Program-made: the position numbers and the translations under genes | Assembly (NCBI RefSeq): GCF_002979555.1 | Contig: NZ_PCOZ01000001.1 | Location: forward strand, 124,001 to 188,000 | From: Pseudomonas sp. MYb60 | GTDB taxonomy: Bacteria; Pseudomonadota; Gammaproteobacteria; Pseudomonadales; Pseudomonadaceae | Direction of reading: 5' to 3' | Length of the DNA: 64,000 nucleotides | The notes under the pieces: model-generated | The model's database searches: none | Told to the model about the DNA's origin: nothing | Seen by the model: only the letters and a program-made list of their open reading frames with translations | Part shown: positions 16,035 to 26,023 of the stretch, piece by piece | Layout of the letters: each line of letters begins with the position of its first letter | Position numbering within the stretch: position 1 is the stretch's first letter

Positions 16035-16365
16035 GCCCTCTCGCCGTGCCCGTCCGGGCACGGCAATGCTCTATCTGGCGGCTTTACTTGTGATTTGCGG
16101 ATTTTCAGCCATCCTTCCCGCGTCGGCCCTCGCCGACGTGGCGAAAGGGTCGTGGCAGACGGGTCGGTGATGCAAATCACACTTTAGAGGGATCAAGCAC
16201 TACCCCCTGCTGGCTATAGTCCCTCTCAGAGTTTTTCACGGATGTTCCGCTTCGGGCCATGGGGGCTCGGTTGCCGAGCGGCATTGGAATCGTTGTATTC
16301 CGGCCGTTACACGCATCACAGAATGAACTCACTGCCATAACAATAATGCACATGGAGTAGCGTCG
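16035..16365 (+). promoter_or_regulatory. Intergenic control region of the DUF1302 gene
   Basis: The 331-bp gap holds a 10-bp inverted repeat (GCCGTGCCCG-TC-CGGGCACGGC, 16043-16064) just after the ligase stop, without a T-run. Further on, AGAGGGA (16186-16192) and TCCCTCT (16220-16226) flank a TATAGT -10-like hexamer (16215-16220). ATGGAGTAGCGTCG gives a ribosome-binding site for the next gene. A short frame here (to 16170) has no support. Confidence 0.45.
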
Positions 16366-18258
16366 ATGACCTCAGTAAACCAGTTCTGGCGCCGGGCAAG
16401 ATTGCCTCTGGCCGTCAGCCTCGCCTCTACGCTCGCCGGGCCTGCATTCGGCGTCAGTTTCAACATCGGTGAAATCGAAGGGAGTTTTGACTCGTCTCTG
16501 TCCGTGGGTGCGAGTTGGGGTACGGCCAAACCCAACAAAGACCTGATCGGTGTCAACAATGGCGGAGCTGGCCTGTCCCAGACCTCTGACGATGGTCACC
16601 TGAACTTCAAGCGTGGCGAGACCTTCTCGAAGATCTTCAAGGGCATCCATGACCTGGAACTGAAGTACGGCGATACCGGTGTGTTCGTGCGTGGCAAGTA
16701 TTGGTATGACTTCGAATTGAAGGACGAAAGTCGGCAATTCAAGGACATCAGCGACAGCAACCGTAAAGAGGGCGCCAAGTCGTCGGGTGGGCAGATTCTC
16801 GATGCCTTCGTGTACCACAACTACTCGATTGCCGATCAGCCGGGCAGCGTGCGTTTTGGCAAGCAGGTGGTGAGCTGGGGGGAAAGTACCTTCATCGGCG
16901 GCGGTATCAACTCGATCAACCCTATCGACGTGTCCGCGTTTCGTCGTCCAGGGGCCGAGATCAAGGAAGGCTTGATTCCGGTCAACATGTTCTACGTGTC
17001 GCAAACGTTGACGGATAACTTGTCGGCCGAGGCGTTCTACCAGCTGGAATGGGACCAGACAGTTACCGACAACTGCGGCACGTTCTTCTCGCAACCGGAC
17101 GTGGTGTCCGATGGCTGCAACGACAACCTGAGGTTGCTCTCCAAACGTTCGACCATCGCGGCGACTGCAGCTGGGCGCGGAGCGTTGGCTGCGATGGAAT
17201 CGCGCGGCGTGAACGTCAACGAAGAGGGCACGCTGGTTCGCCGTAGCGGTGACAGGGATGCCCGTGACAGCGGCCAGTTCGGCGCGGCCATGCACTATAA
17301 CTTCGAGCCGCTGGACACCGAATTCGGTGCCTATTTCATGAACTATCACAGCCGCGCGCCGATCTTCAGCGCCACGGCAGCGCCTGCTTCGGCATTCGCG
17401 ATTGCACCGGGTTTCGGCACGGCAGCGCCGGTGTGGATCGCCGGTAACTCCAAGTACTTCATCGAGTATCCGGAAGACATCCGCCTTTATGGCTTGAGTT
17501 TCTCGACCACCTTGCCTACCGGCACGGCGTGGAGCGGTGAACTCAGCTATCGCCCCAATGCGCCCGTGCAGCTCAATACCACCGACATTCTGTATGCCGG
17601 CGTGAGGGATTTGGGCGGCATCTATGCCAATGCCTCTCCGCTCAGAGGTGCACAAGGTGCTGACCTGCACGGATATCGTCGCAAGGAAGTCACTCAGTTC
17701 CAGACCACGTTCACGCACTTCTTCGACCAAGTGATGGGCGCGAGTCGCCTGACCATGGTGGGTGAAGTGGGTGTGACCCATGTGGGTGGCCTGGAGAGCA
17801 AGTCCGAGGCGCGTTACGGTCGTGACCCTGTATTCGGTCCTGGCTCGTTGCCGGCCACCGGGGCGGCGAACACCTGCTCGCAGATCCTCAACACGGGCAC
17901 CATCGTCGGTGCGGGGCCTGGTGCAGATGCCAGCAATCGTTCAGCGAATTGCAACAACGACGGCTTCACCACCGCCACTTCCTGGGGCTACCGCGCCCGC
18001 GCCATCTGGGACTATCCGGACGTTTTTGCCGGGGTCAACCTCAAGCCGAGCGTAGCTTGGTCCCACGACGTCAAAGGCTATTCGCCAGGTCCCGGTGCGA
18101 ACTTCGAAGAAGGCCGCAAAGCCGTCAGCCTGGGCCTCGATGCCGAGTATCAGAACACCTACACCGCAAGCCTGGCGTACACCAATTTCTTCGGTGGCGA
18201 TTACAGCACGGTGGATGACCGCGACTTCGTCGCCCTCAGCGTCGGCGTGAACTTCTAA
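16366..18258 (+). CDS. DUF1302 exported protein, probable outer-membrane barrel
   Basis: A 630-residue protein with a signal peptide (cut near residue 29, after GPAFG). The mature part begins VSFNIGEIEGSFDSSLSVGASW and is rich in alternating beta strands with aromatic ends, finishing DFVALSVGVNF, as in outer-membrane barrels. DVSAFRRPGAEIKEGLIPVNM and SVRFGKQVVSWGES are family hallmarks. Two pairs of cysteines occur in presumed loops. DUF1302 genes almost always neighbour a DUF1329 gene, as here 44 bases downstream. The pair is suspected to act in uptake or export of hydrophobic compounds, but the mechanism is unproven. Confidence 0.88.
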   Translation: MTSVNQFWRRARLPLAVSLASTLAGPAFGVSFNIGEIEGSFDSSLSVGASWGTAKPNKDLIGVNNGGAGLSQTSDDGHLNFKRGETFSKIFKGIHDLELKYGDTGVFVRGKYWYDFELKDESRQFKDISDSNRKEGAKSSGGQILDAFVYHNYSIADQPGSVRFGKQVVSWGESTFIGGGINSINPIDVSAFRRPGAEIKEGLIPVNMFYVSQTLTDNLSAEAFYQLEWDQTVTDNCGTFFSQPDVVSDGCNDNLRLLSKRSTIAATAAGRGALAAMESRGVNVNEEGTLVRRSGDRDARDSGQFGAAMHYNFEPLDTEFGAYFMNYHSRAPIFSATAAPASAFAIAPGFGTAAPVWIAGNSKYFIEYPEDIRLYGLSFSTTLPTGTAWSGELSYRPNAPVQLNTTDILYAGVRDLGGIYANASPLRGAQGADLHGYRRKEVTQFQTTFTHFFDQVMGASRLTMVGEVGVTHVGGLESKSEARYGRDPVFGPGSLPATGAANTCSQILNTGTIVGAGPGADASNRSANCNNDGFTTATSWGYRARAIWDYPDVFAGVNLKPSVAWSHDVKGYSPGPGANFEEGRKAVSLGLDAEYQNTYTASLAYTNFFGGDYSTVDDRDFVALSVGVNF

Positions 18259-18302
18259 GCACACTTTTTTTAGATGCATGTATTTTCAGGAAGAACCAGA
18301 AC

Positions 18303-19667
18303 ATGAAAATAACCAAAAGTCTGTTGCACGTGGGTGTGCTTGGGCTGTCGATCCTGGCGAGCAGCGTCATGGCGGCAGTGTCGGCGGATGAAGCCGCCAA
18401 GCTGGGCACGACACTGACGCCGATGGGTGCGGAAATGGCCGGGAACGCGGCGGGCACCATTCCTAAATGGACCCCGTTGGCCACCAATGCCGGTGCGGTC
18501 GATAGCAAAGGCTTCCTGGCCAACCCGTACGCCAGCGAACAACCGCAATTCACCATCACCGCGAAGAACGTCGATCAGTACAAGGACAAGCTGGCGCCGG
18601 GCCAATACGCGATGTTCAAGCGCTACCCGGACTCCTTCAAGATGCCGGTCTATCCGACCCATCGCGGCGCCACGGTGCCGGCGGATGTGTTCGCGTCCAT
18701 CAAGAAAAACGCCACCAGCACCAACCTGGTGTCCGGTGGCAACGGCCTGGAGAACTTCGAGACGGCCGTGCCGTTCCCGATCCCGAAAAGCGGTGTGGAA
18801 GTGATCTGGAACCACATCACCCGCTACCGCGGCGGCAGCGTGACGCGCCTGGTGACCCAGGCTACGCCGCAGACCAATGGCTCCTACAGCCTGGTGTATT
18901 TCCAGGACCAGTTCGTGTTCCGCGACAAGATGAAGGATTTCGACCCGAAGAACCCGGGCAACGTGCTGTTCTACTTCAAGCAGGAAGTGACCGCGCCGGC
19001 ACGTCTGGCCGGTGGTGTGCTGCTGGTGCACGAAACCCTGGACCAGGTGAAGGAGCCGCGTTCGGCGTGGGTCTACAACGCTGGCCAGCGCCGTGTGCGC
19101 CGGGCGCCGCAAGTGTCCTATGACGGCCCGGGTACCGCTGCCGATGGCCTGCGGACTTCCGACAACCTCGACATGTACAACGGCGCGCCGGATCGCTACG
19201 ACTGGAAGCTGGAAGGCAAGAAAGAGATGTACATCGCCTCCAACAGCTACAAGATCGACGATCCCAAGCTCAAGTACGCTGACATCATCAAGGCTGGCCA
19301 TATCAACCAGGACCTGACCCGCTATGAGCTGCGCCGCGTCTGGCACGTGGTCGCGACCTTGAAGGAAGGCCAGCGCCACATCTACGCCAAGCGTGACTTC
19401 TATATCGATGAAGACACCTGGCAAGCCGCCGTGATCGACCATTACGACGGTCGTGGCCAACTGTGGCGAGTGGCCGAAGCGCACTCCGAGAACTACTACG
19501 ACAAGCAAGTGCCGTGGTACGCCCTGGAAACCCTCTACGACCTGCAGTCCGGCCGCTACCTGGCCCTGGGCATGAAGAACGAGGAAAAGTCGGCCTACAA
19601 CTTCGGCTTCACTGCCTCCACCGCTGATTTCTCCCCTGCCGCCCTTCGCCAGTCTGGCGTGCGCTAA
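18303..19667 (+). CDS. DUF1329 exported protein (LolA/LolB-like fold)
   Basis: A 454-residue periplasmic protein with a signal peptide (MKITKSLLHVGVLGLSILASSVMAA, cut near residue 25). The mature part begins VSADEAAKLGTTLTPMGAEMAGN, standard for DUF1329. The domain resembles lipoprotein-carrier folds; conserved features include PVYPTHRGATVP, GQRRVRRAPQ and the terminal FGFTASTADFSPAALRQSGVR. It follows the DUF1302 gene by 44 bases and likely works with it at the outer membrane. AGGAAGAACCAGAAC precedes the ATG. Confidence 0.88.
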   Translation: MKITKSLLHVGVLGLSILASSVMAAVSADEAAKLGTTLTPMGAEMAGNAAGTIPKWTPLATNAGAVDSKGFLANPYASEQPQFTITAKNVDQYKDKLAPGQYAMFKRYPDSFKMPVYPTHRGATVPADVFASIKKNATSTNLVSGGNGLENFETAVPFPIPKSGVEVIWNHITRYRGGSVTRLVTQATPQTNGSYSLVYFQDQFVFRDKMKDFDPKNPGNVLFYFKQEVTAPARLAGGVLLVHETLDQVKEPRSAWVYNAGQRRVRRAPQVSYDGPGTAADGLRTSDNLDMYNGAPDRYDWKLEGKKEMYIASNSYKIDDPKLKYADIIKAGHINQDLTRYELRRVWHVVATLKEGQRHIYAKRDFYIDEDTWQAAVIDHYDGRGQLWRVAEAHSENYYDKQVPWYALETLYDLQSGRYLALGMKNEEKSAYNFGFTASTADFSPAALRQSGVR

Positions 19668-19679
19668 ACCGATGTGAAG

Positions 19680-19704
19680 GTGAGAGGGGGCAAGCCCCTC
19701 TCAC
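19680..19704. repeat. REP-like palindrome
   Basis: GTGAGAGGGGG-CAAG-CCCCTCTCAC is a nearly perfect inverted repeat 12 bases after the DUF1329 stop. It is another copy of the family seen at 2651 and 10611 and may protect or end the upstream transcript. Confidence 0.7.
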
Positions 19705-19822
19705 ATTTCTTGTCGCAGTTCTTTTTCAGGCATTTGTAGCAAAGATCTACAAAACCGCCGCTTTTACCGCTAGTCTGCGGACATCTGCAATGCCGACCAC
19801 AGCCTTCTACAAGAGCCCGGCG

Positions 19823-22552
19823 ATGACTGATCTGTCCCGATTCCAAGGGCCTGCCAGTGCGGTAATCCCGACCCTGGAAGGTCGCTTCTACAGGCCACCC
19901 CTGCCTGACGGCTACGTGCTGCGCCCGCGGCTGTGCGAACGGCTGGGTGCTGGATTGGAAGGGCGTCTGCTGCTGGTCAGCGCACCGGCGGGGTTCGGCA
20001 AGAGTTCGCTGGCGGTGGAGTTCTGTCAGAGCCTGCCCGCTCACTGGCAAAGCCTGTGGCTGGGACTGAGCCCGCGTGACAATGACCCAGGCCGTTTTCT
20101 CGAGCGCCTGCTCGACGGCTTGCAGCAATTTTTTCCGCAACTCGGCGCCCAATCCCTGGGCTTGCTGAAAATGCGCCAGCGTCACCAACCCTTTGCCTTT
20201 GAAGAATGGCTCGACGGCCTGCTCGATGAGCTGGCCGTGCAGTTGTCCACGCGTGCACCGCTGTTGCTGGTGCTGGATGACTACCATCTGGCCCAAGGGC
20301 CGGTGCTGGATCGTTGCCTGCAGTTCTTCCTCAATCATTTGCCGGATGGCCTGGTGGTACTGGTGACCAGTCGCCAGCGTCCCGATTGGCACCTGGCACG
20401 CCTGCGCCTGTCGCGGCACTTGCTGGAGCTGAATGAACAGGACCTGCGCCTGACGCACACCGAGTCCCTGGCCGTCCTCGACCACCACAGCACCTCGTTG
20501 CAGGGCGAAGCCCTCGACAACTTGATCCGTCGCAGCGAAGGCTGGGTGGCCGGCCTGCGCTTCTGGTTGCTGGCCGCGTCCGAAGCCGGCGATGAGGGCG
20601 CCTTGCCGCAAAGCCTGCACGGGGGCGAGGGGCTGATCCGCGACTACCTGCTTGAAGAGGTGATCGACTGCCTGCCGGCCGACGTCCAGGCATTTCTGTT
20701 CGATACGGCGCCGCTGGAGCGTTTTTGCAGTGCGCTGTGCGACGGCGTGCGCGAAGCCCACGACAGCGCCGAAATCCTGCGTTACCTGCAAGCGCATCAG
20801 GTTTTTCTCGTGCCCCTGGACGATCAGGGGCACTGGTACCGCTATCACCACCTCTTTTCCGACCTGTTGCGCACCCGTCGCGCCAGCAGCAACGTGTTGC
20901 CTGCCGCGAGCCTGCACCTGCGCGCCTGCCGTTGGTTCAACGCCCAGGGTTTGATCGATGAGGCGGTTGAGCAGGCGTTGCGCGCGGGCCACCTGGATGT
21001 GGCCGCCAACCTGGTGCAGAACCTGTCCGAAGAGCAACTGCTGGCCGAGCAGAACGTGGGCATGCTGCTGCGCTGGAAAATGGACTTGCCCGACAGCCTG
21101 CTGATCAGCACACCGCGTTTGATCGTGCTGTACAGCTGGGCCCTGGGCCTGGCCTGCCAGTTGGACGCAGCGGAAGAATTGTCCAGCTACCTCAGCCGCT
21201 TCCTGCCGGCGCCATCGGCCACCGCGCAGAAGTCGATGCTGGCCCAGTGGCTGGCGTTGAGCGGGATCATTGCGCGTGGGCGCGGCGACCGCGAGCTCAC
21301 CCAGCGCTATTGCAGCGAAGCCCTGGAAAGCCTGCCGCAGCGCCGCTACGGTCAGCGGCTGATGTGCCTGTCAGCGCTGTCAAACCTGGCCATCGTTGAT
21401 GCAGACCTGTGGCGTGCACGTGGGCTGAACCGTGAATCCCTGGAGCTGGCGCAACGGGTCGGCAACCCTTTGTTCGAGGCCCTGGCCCATTACGACCGGG
21501 CGCGGGTGTTGCAGGCCCGTGGCGAAATCCTGCGTTCACTGGATGAAGTGCGCCAAGGCCTGCAACGCCTTCACGGCCTGGCCCCTCAGCGGCTGTATGC
21601 GGTGCGTGCACGGCTGTCGCTGTACGAAGGTTACCTGTTGCTGGTGCGCTGCCAGCCTGACGCGGGCATTGTGCGGCTGCGCGCTGGCCTTGCTGAGGCG
21701 CGTGCCTGTCGCGACATCAGCGTGCTGATCGGGCACTGCGTCATCGCGAGCTTCGAAGGGCGCTGCAACGATTTCCCGAAAGCCTTTGCCGAACTGGCCG
21801 AAGCCGAACGGCTGATGCACATCTGGGATGTGCCGCCGATCTACTACCTGGCGATGATCACCCTGATCAAGTGCGAGCTGTGGTTGGCCCAGGGCCGCAC
21901 CGACCTGGCCGACGCCTGGCTGACACGCCTGGGGCAAACCTACAACGGTGCGCACGCCGCTGCTGCGCCGGAGTTTCACCCGCACCTGCCGCAACATATA
22001 GGTTTGCAGCAGGCGGCGCTCGACGCTACACGTGGTCAACCCGGCGCAGCGCTGGAACGTCTCGACGCATTGGCCCAACAGGCCCACAACAGCGGGCGCC
22101 AGATGATCGCCCTGATGGCCCTCACGCAGCGCACGCAATTGCTGCTGGAAAACGGCCCCGAAGCCAAAGCGCGGCCGGTGCTTGCCCAGGCCCTTGAGGC
22201 GGGTGCCGGTGGCGCCCTGCAACCGTTCCAGCGATTGCTGGAAAATCACCCGGCGTGGATGCGCGAGCAGCTCGGCAAGGACCCCCACGGTTTGCTGAAC
22301 CAGAGCCTGCTGGCGCTGCTGCCCGCAGCGGTGGTCGTGGAGCCCGCATCGACCCACGACACCCTCAGCGCCCGTGAGCTGGCGGTACTTCAATTGATTG
22401 CCGAAGGCTGCTCCAACCAGGAAATCAGCAACCGGCTGTTCATCTCCCTGCACACCGTGAAAACCCATGCGAGCCATATCAACAGCAAGCTTGGGGTGGA
22501 GCGGCGCACGCAGGCTGTGGCGCGGGCGCAGGAGTTGCGGTTGATTGGTTAG
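19823..22552 (+). CDS. LuxR-family MalT-like transcriptional regulator
   Basis: A 909-residue regulator of the large ATP-binding LuxR type. The N-terminal STAND-like NTPase has Walker A APAGFGKSSLA (near residue 55) and Walker B LLLVLDDYH (near 152). A long helical TPR-like region follows, and a C-terminal LuxR HTH: LSARELAVLQLIAEGCSNQEI, then HTVKTHASHINSKLGVERRTQA. Such proteins bind a small ligand and ATP, then activate adjacent genes. It follows DUF1302-DUF1329 on the same strand and is the obvious candidate regulator of that module and perhaps of the acyl-CoA ligase. An in-frame ATG at 19790 would add 11 residues; neither start has a strong SD. Confidence 0.9.
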   Translation: MTDLSRFQGPASAVIPTLEGRFYRPPLPDGYVLRPRLCERLGAGLEGRLLLVSAPAGFGKSSLAVEFCQSLPAHWQSLWLGLSPRDNDPGRFLERLLDGLQQFFPQLGAQSLGLLKMRQRHQPFAFEEWLDGLLDELAVQLSTRAPLLLVLDDYHLAQGPVLDRCLQFFLNHLPDGLVVLVTSRQRPDWHLARLRLSRHLLELNEQDLRLTHTESLAVLDHHSTSLQGEALDNLIRRSEGWVAGLRFWLLAASEAGDEGALPQSLHGGEGLIRDYLLEEVIDCLPADVQAFLFDTAPLERFCSALCDGVREAHDSAEILRYLQAHQVFLVPLDDQGHWYRYHHLFSDLLRTRRASSNVLPAASLHLRACRWFNAQGLIDEAVEQALRAGHLDVAANLVQNLSEEQLLAEQNVGMLLRWKMDLPDSLLISTPRLIVLYSWALGLACQLDAAEELSSYLSRFLPAPSATAQKSMLAQWLALSGIIARGRGDRELTQRYCSEALESLPQRRYGQRLMCLSALSNLAIVDADLWRARGLNRESLELAQRVGNPLFEALAHYDRARVLQARGEILRSLDEVRQGLQRLHGLAPQRLYAVRARLSLYEGYLLLVRCQPDAGIVRLRAGLAEARACRDISVLIGHCVIASFEGRCNDFPKAFAELAEAERLMHIWDVPPIYYLAMITLIKCELWLAQGRTDLADAWLTRLGQTYNGAHAAAAPEFHPHLPQHIGLQQAALDATRGQPGAALERLDALAQQAHNSGRQMIALMALTQRTQLLLENGPEAKARPVLAQALEAGAGGALQPFQRLLENHPAWMREQLGKDPHGLLNQSLLALLPAAVVVEPASTHDTLSARELAVLQLIAEGCSNQEISNRLFISLHTVKTHASHINSKLGVERRTQAVARAQELRLIG

Positions 22553-22718
22553 GGGCTGACTCTGGGGCGATTCAGGGTAGGGCATCGCCGATGTACTCTG
22601 GGGGGTGAGCTGTTTCAACATTGCGAGGCCGTGGGCGCAGGTCATAAAATGTTATGTTAGAAAAAACAGAGCCACTGAGCCGCCCGATTACGACCCTTCA
22701 CTTGCTGCCAAGGCCCCC

Positions 22719-23363
22719 ATGCACACCCAGACGCCGACACTCATCCGCGAAACCTTCCCCGTCGGCCCGTTGCAGTGCAACTGCACCATCATTGGCGACC
22801 CCATCACCAAAAAAGCCATCGTGGTCGACCCGGGCGGCAACCACGAATTGATCCTGGCGCGGCTCGAGGCCTTGGGCCTGAAAGTCGTCAGCATCATCCA
22901 CACCCATGCACACCTTGATCACTTTCTGGCGTCCGGCCAGTTGAAGGAAAAAACCGGCGCTACCCTGCACCTGCACAAGGAGGACAAGTTCCTGTGGGAC
23001 AACCTCGAGATGCAATGTCAGATGTTTCGCGTGCCCTACACCCCAGTGCCGGCACCGGATCGCTGGCTGGAGGATGACGAGGAGTTGGCCTGCGGTTGCG
23101 GCGTAGCGCTGCATACACCGGGACACACGCCAGGCTCGATGAGTTTCTGGTTTGCCGATGCCCAGTTGTTGATCGCCGGCGACACGCTGTTTCGACGCGG
23201 TGTCGGGCGCACGGACTTGTGGGGCGGCGATCAGGCCACCATCGTGCGCTCGATCAAGCAGCGCCTGTACACCCTGGATGAAGGCGCGACGGTGGTGGCC
23301 GGTCATGGTCCGGATACACGCTTGGGCGACGAAATGCGCGAGAACCCGTTTGTACGGGCGTGA
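22719..23363 (+). CDS. MBL-fold metallo-hydrolase (YcbL/glyoxalase II-like)
   Basis: A 214-residue zinc hydrolase with the motif HTHAHLDH (residues 62-69), a second ligand at HTPGHTPGS (about 130), an aspartate in IAGDTLFRRGVGRTDL and a final histidine in VVAGHGPDT. This set is that of glyoxalase-II-like proteins such as YcbL, which cleave thioesters. An in-frame upstream ATG (22605) lies in non-coding-like sequence; MHTQTPTLIRETFPVGPLQ is the family N-terminus. The physiological substrate is not known. Confidence 0.9.
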   Translation: MHTQTPTLIRETFPVGPLQCNCTIIGDPITKKAIVVDPGGNHELILARLEALGLKVVSIIHTHAHLDHFLASGQLKEKTGATLHLHKEDKFLWDNLEMQCQMFRVPYTPVPAPDRWLEDDEELACGCGVALHTPGHTPGSMSFWFADAQLLIAGDTLFRRGVGRTDLWGGDQATIVRSIKQRLYTLDEGATVVAGHGPDTRLGDEMRENPFVRA

Positions 23364-23558
23364 CGGCGTCGTGGCTAAAACTCAGGTCGCGTTCAGCCAG
23401 GCTCTGCTAGGGTTTCTATAGCGGTCAGGTCCTGAACCCTTTTGTTACAGGTTAGGGCGCGGCCACGGAATTTTTGCGGTTTGTCGCGTTCCAAACTCGG
23501 CACAGGTCCATTGCCAATGTCCTCTGCACCTTAGAATGCAAAAGTAGGAGCTCCCTTC

Positions 23559-24323
23559 ATGTTTACTTCGCGTCGTCTGCTTGTTGTCGCCACCGTGGTC
23601 GCCCTATTGAGCGGCTGTGCCAACCAAAATCCGTATGACGGCAGCAGCCAGGGACAGGCAAGCAATGAGTCCGGCGGCATGAGCAAGACTGCCAAATACG
23701 GTGGTCTGGGTGCCCTGGCCGGTGCCTTGGCGGGTGCGGCCATCGACCACAACAACCGTGGCAAGGGCGCGCTGATCGGCGCGGTGGTGGCCGGTGCCGG
23801 TGCTGCAGGTTATGGCTATTACGCTGACCAGCAGGAAAAGAAACTGCGTGAAAGCATGGCCAACACCGGTGTCGAGGTTCAGCGCCAAGGTGACCAGATC
23901 AAGCTGATCATGCCGGGTAACATCACCTTCGCCACCAACTCGGATGCGATCTCCAGCAGCTTCTACCAACCGTTGAACAACCTGGCCAACTCGTTGAAGC
24001 AGTTCAACCAGAACACCATCCAGATTGTCGGTTACACCGACAGCACGGGTAGCCGCCAGTTGAACATGGACCTGTCCCAGCGTCGTGCGCAGAGCGTGGC
24101 CAACTACCTGACCTCTCAGGGCGTGAGTGCTGCCAACCTGAGCGCTCGCGGTGCCGGTCCGGATAACCCGATTGCCAGCAACGCCGACGTCAACGGCCGT
24201 GCCCAGAACCGTCGCGTCGAAGTGAACCTCGGCCCGATCCCAGGCCAGCAGTACCAGCAGCCTGCTGCTCAGCAACAACAGAACAACCAGTTCCAGGGCA
24301 ACCCGTACTCGCAGTACCAGTAA
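23559..24323 (+). CDS. OmpA-family lipoprotein with glycine-zipper domain
   Basis: A 254-residue protein like YiaD. A lipoprotein signal ends in LLSGCAN (Cys20). Residues 46-90 are a glycine-zipper segment (GGLGALAGALAGAAIDHNN and GAVVAGAGAAGYGYYAD). The C-terminal OmpA domain has IQIVGYTDSTGSRQLNMDLSQRRAQSV and NRRVEVNL, which bind meso-diaminopimelate in peptidoglycan. The tail is rich in glutamine and asparagine (QQYQQPAAQQQQNNQ). It should anchor the outer membrane to the cell wall. GGAGCTCCCTTC precedes the ATG, and a strong terminator follows. Confidence 0.92.
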   Translation: MFTSRRLLVVATVVALLSGCANQNPYDGSSQGQASNESGGMSKTAKYGGLGALAGALAGAAIDHNNRGKGALIGAVVAGAGAAGYGYYADQQEKKLRESMANTGVEVQRQGDQIKLIMPGNITFATNSDAISSSFYQPLNNLANSLKQFNQNTIQIVGYTDSTGSRQLNMDLSQRRAQSVANYLTSQGVSAANLSARGAGPDNPIASNADVNGRAQNRRVEVNLGPIPGQQYQQPAAQQQQNNQFQGNPYSQYQ

Positions 24324-24335
24324 CCTCCGAGCAAT

Positions 24336-24366
24336 AAAAAGGGCGCCTCACCAGGCGCCCTTTTTT
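24336..24366 (+). terminator. Rho-independent terminator after the OmpA-like gene
   Basis: GGGCGCCT and AGGCGCCC form a perfect 8-bp stem around CACC, preceded by AAAAA and followed by six T residues. It can also act for the convergent chemoreceptor gene. Confidence 0.94.
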
Positions 24367-24382
24367 GTGCTCGCGCTGCCTG

Positions 24383-26023
24383 TTACAAGCGGAAGCGGCC
24401 TACCAGTGCATTGAACGACAGCGCCAGGTTCGACAGCTCCTGGGTCGATGCATTGGTCTGGTGCGCACCGGCCGCCGTTTGCGTGGACAGGTCCTGAATG
24501 TTCACCAGGTTGCGATCCACCTCACGGGCCACATGGGCCTGTTCTTCCGAAGCCGTGGCGATCACCAGGTTGCGTTCGTTGATCTGGGAAATGCCGTCGG
24601 CGATCAATTCCAGTGCTTCACCCGTGGCCTGGGCGAGGGACTGAGTGTCATTGACCAGCATCTGGCTTTTGCCCATGGCGCCGACGGCTTGGTCGGCGCT
24701 GCTTTGCACGGCATTGATCATGCCTTCGATTTCTCCGGTCGATGCCTGGGTACGAGCGGCGAGGGCGCGGACTTCGTCGGCCACGACGGCGAAGCCACGG
24801 CCCTGCTCACCCGCCCGGGCAGCCTCGATGGCAGCGTTCAGGGCCAGCAGGTTGGTCTGTTCGGCAATGCCGCGAATCACGTCCAGCACTTTGCCGATGT
24901 CCCGTACCTGCCCGGCCAAATCCCTGACCATGCCGGTGGACGAGTCGATTTCAGTGGTGGCGTGGTTGATCGCGGTGACGGCCTTGCGTGCCTGGTCGCG
25001 GCCATTGGTGGCCTGCTCGCTGGTGGCGTGGGACGCCTCGGAAGTGGACACGGCATTGCGTGCTACTTCTTCCACGGCCGAGGTCATCTCGGTCACCGCC
25101 GTGGCGGCCTGTTGGATTTCATCGTTCTGGCGAACCAGGCTGCGGCTGCCGTTATCGGTCACAGCGGTCAGTTCTTCAGCGGCTGAAGCCAATTGATCCG
25201 ACGCGCTGGCGATCTGATGGATGGTCTGTTTCAAACTGTTTTGCATATCCCCCAGGGCGCTCAGCAGTTGGCCGGTTTCATCGCGGCCGGTGCTGGTGAT
25301 GGCCTGGGTCAGGTCGCCATCGGCAATACGTCGCGCGCTGGCGACGGCAATGGCGATCGGACGGCTGATCAGACGGCTGATAAACAGGCCCAGCAGAATG
25401 GCAGCGATAAACGCCAGCACGATGCCCGAGTACAGGGTGTTCTTCGCCGACGCTTCCTGGACTGCAGCGTCGGCCGCGCTTTCCGAGACCTGGCGGTCGT
25501 TGGAGTCGACGATGATGGTCTGCTCATCCATCACCACCCGATAGGATTTTTGCAGGTCGCCGAACAGAAATTCCCGCGCCTTATCCAGCTCACCTGCGTT
25601 CAGCAGGGCAATGTACTGCTGGACCATGGCTTGGTAGGCCGGCCAGTCGCGCTCCATTTTGTCACCGGCCGCGCGTTCGTCATCGGCCATGGGACGCTGG
25701 CGATACAGCGCGAATGCCTTCTCGCTGGCCAATCGGTTGGCGTTCATCGAGGCTATGAATTCGTCTTTGGTGCTCTGCGGGGCATTGCTGCTATACGCAG
25801 CATACAGGCGATACAAGTCGCGACTTTGCCCCACGGCCTTGACCTTGTTCTGGGCCGTGTTGGCGATGGACACCAAGTTGTTTTCGAATACCGACTTGAG
25901 GCTTTCCGACAGCGCCGACACCCCCCGGCTTCCCAGCACACCGACCCCCAGAGTGATCAGGGCACACAGTGAGAAGGATGTGATTAGTTTGGTTGAGAGT
26001 TTTGCGTCGTTGAGCCAGCTCAT
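24383..26023 (-). CDS. Methyl-accepting chemotaxis protein
   Basis: A 546-residue chemoreceptor. TM1 is at about residues 12-32, a four-helix-bundle periplasmic sensor of about 160 residues follows, TM2 lies at about 198-217, then a HAMP domain (218-270) and the signalling domain. The CheA/CheW-contact tip reads [21 protein letters not shown] (388-408). The ligand is unknown; 4HB sensors often bind small organic acids, aromatics or amino acids. There is no C-terminal pentapeptide for CheR tethering. A FliA-type promoter candidate lies 70 bp upstream. Confidence 0.95.
   Translation of the reverse strand: MSWLNDAKLSTKLITSFSLCALITLGVGVLGSRGVSALSESLKSVFENNLVSIANTAQNKVKAVGQSRDLYRLYAAYSSNAPQSTKDEFIASMNANRLASEKAFALYRQRPMADDERAAGDKMERDWPAYQAMVQQYIALLNAGELDKAREFLFGDLQKSYRVVMDEQTIIVDSNDRQVSESAADAAVQEASAKNTLYSGIVLAFIAAILLGLFISRLISRPIAIAVASARRIADGDLTQAITSTGRDETGQLLSALGDMQNSLKQTIHQIASASDQLASAAEELTAVTDNGSRSLVRQNDEIQQAATAVTEMTSAVEEVARNAVSTSEASHATSEQATNGRDQARKAVTAINHATTEIDSSTGMVRDLAGQVRDIGKVLDVIRGIAEQTNLLALNAAIEAARAGEQGRGFAVVADEVRALAARTQASTGEIEGMINAVQSSADQAVGAMGKSQMLVNDTQSLAQATGEALELIADGISQINERNLVIATASEEQAHVAREVDRNLVNIQDLSTQTAAGAHQTNASTQELSNLALSFNALVGRFRL

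Noticed and set aside
14301-16061. 586-codon open frame on the minus strand opposite the acyl-CoA ligase
   Set aside because: Antisense shadow of a high-GC gene: the sense protein has intact ANL motifs, and the antisense translation shows the Gly/His/Val-rich composition typical of such shadows.
16121-16175. Possible sigma-54 promoter (TGGCAG..TGC)
   Set aside because: The GG and GC doublets are 16 bases apart instead of the required 10.
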